From an uncultured Saprospiraceae bacterium (GTDB lineage: Bacteria; Bacteroidota; Bacteroidia; Chitinophagales; Saprospiraceae), in assembly GCA_938044055.1 (NCBI GenBank), contig CALIQO010000486.1:1-21749 (forward strand): 21,749 nt of DNA. Reading direction: 5' to 3'. Positions 16,824 to 21,749 of the stretch are shown in pieces. The notes beneath the pieces are model-generated. The model saw only the letters and a program-made list of their open reading frames with translations, did no database searches and had not been told where the DNA came from. Position 1 is the first letter of the stretch. Every line of letters begins with the position of its first letter. A program made the position numbers and the translations under genes.

Positions 16824-17913
16824 GAATTATTTTTGCTGCCTTCTCGGAAGCTCCTGAGTTCCCCAGCTTAGCTCTTAATTCCTTATAATCTATGTGCATC
16901 CTATCGGAATTAGATTTTAGATTCTTTAATTCTTTAACAATGTTTTCTATTGTGCAATCATCTTGTATCAATTCCTTGACTGCAGGCCTATCAAGAATAA
17001 GATTTACTAGAGAGATGTACTTTAAATCTACAAGCTTTCTAGCAATCATGTAGGATATACTATTCCCTCTGTATACGACAACTTGGGGTACGCCCAGTAA
17101 GGCTGTTTCTAAGGTTGCCGTTCCAGAAGCAACAACAGCAGCATCTGCCATAGATAGCAGGGTATATGTACTTCCATAACTTACCTCAATCGGAATGTCA
17201 CTGTAACTTTTTGTGAGCGATTCATACAGGGATCTGTCGATGTGATTTACCCCAGCAATTGTAATTTTATCTGGATTAATTTTATGAGCAGCAGCGATCA
17301 TGTCCGGCAACAAATTGCTTATTTCTTGCTCTCGACTTCCAGGGAGGAGACAGATGGTACGTAGTACAGCTTCTGGCGTTCTTGATTGATTGCCATGGAT
17401 TTCATCCAGTAATGGATGACCTACATAATGAACATCTATGTCATGCTTTTTATAGAATGCCTTCTCAAATGGGAGGATACAGATGATCTCGTTTACGTAC
17501 TTATTTATTTTATGAACCCTGGCCGCTTTCCATGCCCATACTTGAGGTGATATGTAGTAATATGCTGCTATTCCTTGCGTATGCAGCCACTTAGCAATTC
17601 TAAGATTGAATCCAGGATAATCAATAAGGATAACAGCATCAGGCTTCCACTCGTGGATGTCTCTTTTAGCCTGCTTTAAGAATCCCAAAATTCGTGGTAG
17701 ATGCTTGATGACTTCTACGAAACCCATGAAGGCGGTCTCTCGATAATGTCTTACTAGTTGCATGCCTGCTGTCTCCATTTTTTCTCCTCCCCATCCACGG
17801 AATTTTGTTCCAGGGTGCAATTGATTTATAGCGCCTATTAAGTTGCTGCCATGGAGATCTCCAGAAGCTTCACCAGCTATTAAGTAGTATTTCTTATTAG
17901 AAGAGGACGGCAT
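16804..17913 (-). CDS. lpxB: Lipid-A-disaccharide synthase
   Basis: It joins UDP-2,3-diacylglucosamine and lipid X into the lipid A disaccharide at the inner face of the cytoplasmic membrane. The 369 residues match the family. LIAGEASGDLHGSNLI is at 11-26, DYPGFNLRIAKWLH at 98-111, SPQVWAWKAARVHKI at 122-136, CLLPGSREQEI at 188-198, and SGTATLETALLGVPQVVVYR at 263-282. It is the last gene of surE / small membrane protein / lpxB: its start overlaps the preceding gene by 17 bases, which suggests coupled translation. Its end overlaps topA by 20 bases, and I see no terminator there. Confidence 0.96.
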   Translation of the reverse strand: MPSSSNKKYYLIAGEASGDLHGSNLIGAINQLHPGTKFRGWGGEKMETAGMQLVRHYRETAFMGFVEVIKHLPRILGFLKQAKRDIHEWKPDAVILIDYPGFNLRIAKWLHTQGIAAYYYISPQVWAWKAARVHKINKYVNEIICILPFEKAFYKKHDIDVHYVGHPLLDEIHGNQSRTPEAVLRTICLLPGSREQEISNLLPDMIAAAHKINPDKITIAGVNHIDRSLYESLTKSYSDIPIEVSYGSTYTLLSMADAAVVASGTATLETALLGVPQVVVYRGNSISYMIARKLVDLKYISLVNLILDRPAVKELIQDDCTIENIVKELKNLKSNSDRMHIDYKELRAKLGNSGASEKAAKIILTYPPS

Positions 17914-18199
17914 AGTATCTGTATATCCAGAATCCTACATATATAAGTGTAGGGAATATAATCCCACGCATGGTATTGTCCCATCTTCTCTTTCGAGATA
18001 TATTAAAAGGAATAAGATTGCAGCACAACGCAATCAGCGTTGTGGTTCTTTCTCTACTGCTGTAAGCCATGATCTTAACTTCATCCATAAGGCCCATATT
18101 CTGTAGTTGTAAGAAGATGAAATCTATCAGCAAGTAACCTACAACAGGAACGATAGCACCTAGTGCCAGTCCGATCACGATTGAATTTTTATTATCCAT
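17897..18199 (-). CDS. Small membrane protein between surE and lpxB
   Basis: The product is 100 residues. A strong N-terminal helix spans ~8-31, a weaker hydrophobic stretch ~52-66, and a last helix ~79-98. Between them is a basic loop, NISRKRRWDNTMRG. I do not recognise a named family. It looks like the uncharacterised small protein often found between surE and lpxB in Bacteroidota. It begins 2 bases after the surE stop and overlaps lpxB by 17 bases, so it is almost certainly translated as part of that operon. A role linked to lipid A synthesis is only suggested by context. Confidence 0.82.
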   Translation of the reverse strand: MDNKNSIVIGLALGAIVPVVGYLLIDFIFLQLQNMGLMDEVKIMAYSSRERTTTLIALCCNLIPFNISRKRRWDNTMRGIIFPTLIYVGFWIYRYYAVLF

Positions 18200-18201
18200 A
18201 A

Positions 18202-18963
18202 TTATATAAGCTCAAGATACTTAAATTGATCAATAGAAGGGTAATGGGTAAGGTCATGATGAGATGGGACTATGGATATATATCCTTCTTTTAATGCCGC
18301 AATGTCGTGATCCGTTCCATAATCCTCACTATGGAATTTTCCACTAAGCCAATAATATTTTTCACCCTTGGGATCTGTCCCTTCTTTAAATTCTTCAATC
18401 CAGGTTCCATCACATTGCCGGCATACTTTCATTCCTTTTATTTCTCCTTTAGGAATATTAACATTGATCAATTGTGAATCTGGAAATGCTTGATCTAAGG
18501 CAGACTTCACGAGCTTCTCTACATAAGGAAGACTATAAGAATAATCGGTATCGTATGAAAAGTCAAGAAAAGAAAATCCTATGGAGTCTATTCCCTCGAT
18601 GCTGGCTTCCATAGCTGCTGACATCGTACCTGAGTAGATGATGTTTATACTGGCATTGGAGCCATGATTTATACCGGATAGACACAGGCTGATTTTTCTT
18701 TCTTTTAAGATGACATGTTTCGCCAGCTTTACACAATCGACTGGAGTGCCGCTACATGTATAAGCTTCTATATCTGGGAAGAGGGTAGATTTCCTTAACT
18801 TGATGGGATGTTCTAAGGTGATCGCATGACCTTGACCAGATTGAGGACTATCGGGTGCGCATACGATTACTTCACCGTATTTAGAAGCGATTGAAACGAG
18901 TGTAGCTATCCCTGGAGAAGTGATGCCGTCGTCATTGGTGACAAGAATGATCGGTTTTTCCAT
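18202..18963 (-). CDS. surE: 5'/3'-nucleotidase SurE
   Basis: It is a metal-dependent phosphatase that acts on nucleoside monophosphates. The product is 253 residues. ILVTNDDGITSPGI holds the metal-binding Asp11/Asp12, APDSPQSGQGHAITL the conserved Ser42, SGTPVDCVKLA is at 71-81, and SGINHGSNASINIIYSGTMSAAMEA (96-120) holds the Asn ligand. It is the first gene of the operon with the small membrane protein and lpxB. A TATATTTG -7 element at 18984-18991 lies 20 bases upstream of the ATG. Confidence 0.95.
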   Translation of the reverse strand: MEKPIILVTNDDGITSPGIATLVSIASKYGEVIVCAPDSPQSGQGHAITLEHPIKLRKSTLFPDIEAYTCSGTPVDCVKLAKHVILKERKISLCLSGINHGSNASINIIYSGTMSAAMEASIEGIDSIGFSFLDFSYDTDYSYSLPYVEKLVKSALDQAFPDSQLINVNIPKGEIKGMKVCRQCDGTWIEEFKEGTDPKGEKYYWLSGKFHSEDYGTDHDIAALKEGYISIVPSHHDLTHYPSIDQFKYLELI

Positions 18964-18983
18964 GTATGTTTTATATGCTTACG

Positions 18984-18991
18984 CAAATATA
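18984..18991 (-). promoter_or_regulatory. Candidate -7 element of the surE operon
   Basis: On the - strand this reads TATATTTG, an exact TAnnTTTG match, 20 bases upstream of the surE ATG. The distance is similar to that of the fbp element. No convincing -33 TTG is seen. Confidence 0.35.
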
Positions 18992-19125
18992 TACCCATTA
19001 TGCTTGATAGTCTATGAGAATTCAAGAAACCCTTCTGAAAATTATACCATTACTAACTAAACATTGCCCAGATGCTTCTGTTAACTGTGGGTGCTTTATC
19101 TTGCAATTAGATTTTAATAAAAGGA

Positions 19126-20139
19126 ATGAAGAAGACAGGTGTTTTAGCAGTAAATTTAGGAACTCCAGACGCGCCATCACGAGGTGCTGTATATAGATAC
19201 CTTAAGCAGTTTCTTTTAGACCCGAGAGTAATTGATTATTCTTGGCTGCCAAGAAACTTGCTTGTAAGAGGCATCATCGCACCATTCCGTTCCGGAAGCA
19301 GTGCGAAGTTATATCAGCGTCTATGGACAGAAGAAGGCAGCCCTATTAAATTTTATGGAGAGAGATTGGTAGACGGAATAAGAGATATTAATCAAGGTGC
19401 TTATGCCATAGAACTTGCCATGCGGTATCAGAACCCTTCTTTAGAATCAGCTCTTGAAAAACTGCTAGAGGCACAAGTTGATCGCATTATTGTATTCCCA
19501 TTGTTTCCACAATACGCATCGGCCACTACAGGTAGTATTCATGATGAGGTAATGAGACTTTTGCGTAAGCAGCAGACCATACCTGAAGTCGTTATGATCA
19601 ATTCATATCCTACACTCCCAGGAATGATAGAAACTTTTTCTGAGAATGCTAGAAAGTATGATCTATCAGAATACGATCACGTATTGTTTAGCTATCACGG
19701 CTTGCCACAGAGGCAGCTGAAGAAAGGAGATAGAACAAAGCAACATTGTCTAAAGGTTGCAGATTGTTGTAATACCAGCTGTCCTGCTAATAGGATGTGT
19801 TACTCAGCGCAGTGTCATCAGACCTCTCATGCAATTGCTCATAAGCTAGGGATAGAAAATTACACCGTATGTTTTCAGTCCCGCCTGGGCCCTGAAGCAT
19901 GGGCGCAACCATACACCAGTGTTGTTATTGAAGAGAATTTAGAAAAAGGGAATAAAAACCTTCTGGTGTTCTCGCCCGCATTTGTAGCAGACTGCCTAGA
20001 AACAACCATAGAAATAGGTTATGAGTATAAGGAGGAATTTCAAGAAAAAGGAGGAGAAAAACTAGATCTTGTAGAAAGCTTAAATGATAATCCAGCTTGG
20101 ATAAAATCTGCCCATGAATTAATTTCTTCTTATTGCTAG
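19126..20139 (+). CDS. hemH: Ferrochelatase
   Basis: It inserts Fe(II) into the porphyrin ring at the end of haem synthesis. The product is 337 residues. GVLAVNLGTPDAPS is at 5-18 and FPLFPQYASATTGS at 124-137. FSYHGLPQRQL is at 188-198, with the catalytic His191. FQSRLGPEAWAQPYT is at 250-264, and FVADCLETTIEIGYE holds the active-site Glu292. An unusual Cys-rich insert at 208-230 (Cys208, 214, 215, 219, 225, 230) may bind an iron-sulfur cluster. The ATG directly follows AAAAGGA, too close to serve as a normal Shine-Dalgarno site. The 162 bases upstream hold no other gene. It converges on psd with a 3-base gap. Confidence 0.96.
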   Translation: MKKTGVLAVNLGTPDAPSRGAVYRYLKQFLLDPRVIDYSWLPRNLLVRGIIAPFRSGSSAKLYQRLWTEEGSPIKFYGERLVDGIRDINQGAYAIELAMRYQNPSLESALEKLLEAQVDRIIVFPLFPQYASATTGSIHDEVMRLLRKQQTIPEVVMINSYPTLPGMIETFSENARKYDLSEYDHVLFSYHGLPQRQLKKGDRTKQHCLKVADCCNTSCPANRMCYSAQCHQTSHAIAHKLGIENYTVCFQSRLGPEAWAQPYTSVVIEENLEKGNKNLLVFSPAFVADCLETTIEIGYEYKEEFQEKGGEKLDLVESLNDNPAWIKSAHELISSYC

Positions 20140-20159
20140 CTTCTAAAGAGTGGCAATAA
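20130..20159. terminator. Weak inverted repeat between hemH and psd
   Basis: TTATTGC (20130-20136) and GCAATAA (20153-20159) pair over 7 bp with a 16-base loop across both stop codons of two converging genes. No T-tract follows on either strand, so a terminator role is only suggested by position. Confidence 0.2.
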
Positions 20160-20790
20160 TATCAAGATTCCCCTTTACCATCTGATTAAGTGTTACGTGG
20201 ACTGTGCTATCTACAGGTAGATACAGATCCACCCTTGAGCCAAACTTTATGAAGCCCATTTCATCTCCCTTCTTGACTTCATGATCCTTATCGATGTACC
20301 AGACAATTCTTCTTGCAAGGGCACCGGCTACTTGACGCATCAAGATTTTTTCCCCCTTGTAAGAATAGACGGTTGTTGTTCTTTCATTCTCTGTGGATGC
20401 CTTAGGGTTCCAAGCTGCTAAGTACTTGCCAGGGTGATACTTGAAGTAATCAATAACGCCTGAGATAGGGTTCCGATTTATGTGAACATTAAGAGGGGAC
20501 ATGAATATAGATACCATCAATCGTTCTTCTTTAAAATACTCCCCTTCATATGTTTTTTCTATAACCACTACTTTCCCATCTGCTGGAGCGGTTAAGTCGT
20601 CTTCGTTGGATTCTACAAGGATTCGTCTAGGTACCCGGAAGAAACTTAAAAGAAAGATATACAATGCTATAAAAACGACAAGAACGAATATAAAGAGGCT
20701 AGGCATATAAAGGTGTACGAGTACGCCTGCTAGCACCATAAAAATAAGACTGGCAATCAGTGTCGTTGTTCCTTCTTTATGTATACCCAT
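20143..20790 (-). CDS. psd: Phosphatidylserine decarboxylase (short form)
   Basis: It converts phosphatidylserine to phosphatidylethanolamine at the membrane. The product is 215 residues, the short Psd type that is self-cleaved to form a pyruvoyl group. Two hydrophobic segments span ~9-26 and ~31-50. Then come FFRVPRR, the TAPADGKVVVIE strand (67-78), the FMSPLNVHINRNPISG motif (96-111), and FGSRVDLYLP (183-192). Cleavage would fall between Gly184 and Ser185, so the pyruvoyl comes from Ser185. It lies 25 bases downstream of cdsA in the same direction. Together they cover the first and last steps of phosphatidylethanolamine synthesis; pssA is not in the window. Confidence 0.95.
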   Translation of the reverse strand: MGIHKEGTTTLIASLIFMVLAGVLVHLYMPSLFIFVLVVFIALYIFLLSFFRVPRRILVESNEDDLTAPADGKVVVIEKTYEGEYFKEERLMVSIFMSPLNVHINRNPISGVIDYFKYHPGKYLAAWNPKASTENERTTTVYSYKGEKILMRQVAGALARRIVWYIDKDHEVKKGDEMGFIKFGSRVDLYLPVDSTVHVTLNQMVKGNLDIIATL

Positions 20791-20815
20791 GATACGTTTT
20801 TTATTTACTAGATGT

Positions 20816-21610
20816 TTAAAAATTAACCCAAATCAGGACATAAGGAATTACCATCACAAAACTATCAAATCTATCCCACACACCTCCGTGTCCGGGTAAT
20901 ATGTTTCCAGAATCCTTAACACTGTATTTTCTCTTAATAGCTGATTGTATCAAGTCTCCTACAGATCCTACTATCCAGATCATAGCTGAGAAAGAGATCC
21001 ACCACCATATTGTTCTTGAATCCTGATAAAAATATATAGCAATCCCTGCCATACAACATAAGAAACCAGCACTTAGGAATCCTTCTATTGTTTTATTAGG
21101 AGATACTCTAGACATCAATTTGTTTTTACCCATAAGATTCCCTCCTAAGTAAGCACCAGTATCGGAGATCCAGATAAGTAGAATGGTAAACAACAATAGT
21201 GTTTTCCCATCAGAATTATTCCAGATGTGGTTGCTCATAGTTAACACAGGCAATAATAAATATAACAACAGTAAAGGAAGGCTGTATTGATGATGTGGAA
21301 ATCGTGCTCCTTCATCGAACAGGAAAAAGACCAAGACTATATGAGATATAAAAGGTATAAATAACAGATACGAGGGGAGTTCAGGCCAGTTGTAATAAAA
21401 GTATATTCCGAAACTTATTAAGAATAGTCCTAGGATAAGTACGATTCTGTTCTTCCCACTAGAAACGGTGTCATATTCTATCGCACATCCTGCACCGATT
21501 AGTCCCATTAATAGGATACCCGTTGTATTGTTGATAAGAATAAGGGACAGCACGATTGCACCGAAGAATAAAGCAGTTATGCTTCTTTTACGTAGTCCTT
21601 TTATGGCCAT
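20816..21610 (-). CDS. cdsA: Phosphatidate cytidylyltransferase
   Basis: It makes CDP-diacylglycerol from phosphatidic acid and CTP in the inner membrane. The product is 264 residues with about seven to eight hydrophobic helices. The loop WISDTGAYLGGNLMGKNKL is at 147-165. The family signature spans ~215-250 (GSVGDLIQSAIKRKYSVKD, then SGNILPGHGGVWDRFDS) with Asp219, Asp233 and Asp246. It begins at ATG 21608-21610 and forms an operon with psd. The gene upstream ends only 18 bases before it, so the operon may extend beyond the right edge. Confidence 0.95.
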   Translation of the reverse strand: MAIKGLRKRSITALFFGAIVLSLILINNTTGILLMGLIGAGCAIEYDTVSSGKNRIVLILGLFLISFGIYFYYNWPELPSYLLFIPFISHIVLVFFLFDEGARFPHHQYSLPLLLLYLLLPVLTMSNHIWNNSDGKTLLLFTILLIWISDTGAYLGGNLMGKNKLMSRVSPNKTIEGFLSAGFLCCMAGIAIYFYQDSRTIWWWISFSAMIWIVGSVGDLIQSAIKRKYSVKDSGNILPGHGGVWDRFDSFVMVIPYVLIWVNF

Positions 21611-21628
21611 CTAAGATAGGTGTCAGCT

Positions 21629-21748
21629 TTAAATTGGTTTTTCGTTAATTCGTTTATTCAGGGAATGAACGATTAACGCACACAATATAGAAGATAATAT
21701 TAAACTCGTCATAGGTACCATCTCTGTTTCAGCAGGTCCAGGTTCAAG
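21629..21748 (-). CDS. C-terminal fragment of an unidentified gene (runs off right edge)
   Basis: An open frame of 39 codons enters from the right edge and stops at 21629-21631. It reads EPGPAETEMVPMTSLILSSI and then LCALIVHSLNKRINEKPI. A hydrophobic stretch of about 15 residues is followed by a basic tail, as at the end of a membrane protein. It is codirectional with cdsA, 18 bases upstream, which supports a real gene in the same operon. I do not recognise the family, and chance is not excluded for so short a frame. Confidence 0.35.
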   Translation of the reverse strand, partial: LEPGPAETEMVPMTSLILSSILCALIVHSLNKRINEKPI

Positions 21749-21749
21749 T

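Noticed and set aside
19014..19196. 60-codon frame upstream of and overlapping hemH
   Set aside because: It overlaps the start of hemH in another frame and has no recognisable features.
1..21749. tRNA, rRNA, CRISPR, insertion sequence or phage features
   Set aside because: I found no T-loop or anticodon-stem patterns, no spaced short repeats, no transposase or integrase motifs, and no terminal inverted repeats.

Overview
The window reads as a contiguous stretch of a Bacteroidota chromosome, most likely from a Saprospiria-like marine relative. The reasons are: an M43 metalloprotease carrying SprB-type repeats and a C-terminal type IX secretion (T9SS) sorting domain; a DNA topoisomerase I without C-terminal zinc fingers; proteins typical of this phylum (a secreted family usually mislabelled 'asparagine synthetase B', a DUF6794 protein, small membrane proteins beside surE and topA); almost no Shine-Dalgarno sites; and several TAnnTTTG-type -7 elements. 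Gene density is high, the DNA is AT-rich, and I see no tRNA, rRNA, CRISPR array, insertion sequence or phage gene. Several genes appear to start at TTG or GTG.

Layout. Positions 1-141 (-) hold the N-terminus of an ABC exporter-like protein that runs off the left edge. Class I fructose-1,6-bisphosphatase follows (-). Then comes a two-gene + unit: an inner-membrane-anchored OmpA-domain protein and a membrane protein with a coiled coil, an Ala-rich tandem repeat and two helix-hairpin-helix modules. It ends at a strong bidirectional terminator shared with 4-hydroxyphenylpyruvate dioxygenase (hpd, -). An Lrp/AsnC regulator is divergent from hpd across a very AT-rich control region. Next are a membrane vWA protein (-) and, divergent from it, a secreted GATase-like protein (+). 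The 1355-codon M43/SprB/T9SS protease occupies 8857-12924 (-).

After this accessory-like middle, the right third is mostly housekeeping: a three-helix membrane protein (-), a secreted DUF6794 protein (+) with its own terminator, topA (+), a tight operon surE / small membrane protein / lpxB (-) whose end overlaps the 3' end of topA, ferrochelatase (+), and cdsA-psd (-) for phosphatidylethanolamine synthesis. The last ~120 bases hold the C-terminus of an unidentified gene (-).

Functionally, lpxB, cdsA and psd serve outer-membrane lipid and phospholipid synthesis. hpd with the Lrp-type regulator looks like a locally controlled tyrosine/phenylalanine catabolic step. The OmpA/HhH pair is the most unusual association and a candidate envelope-spanning unit. 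The hpd control region and the extremely regular SprB array are the next most worthwhile signals.
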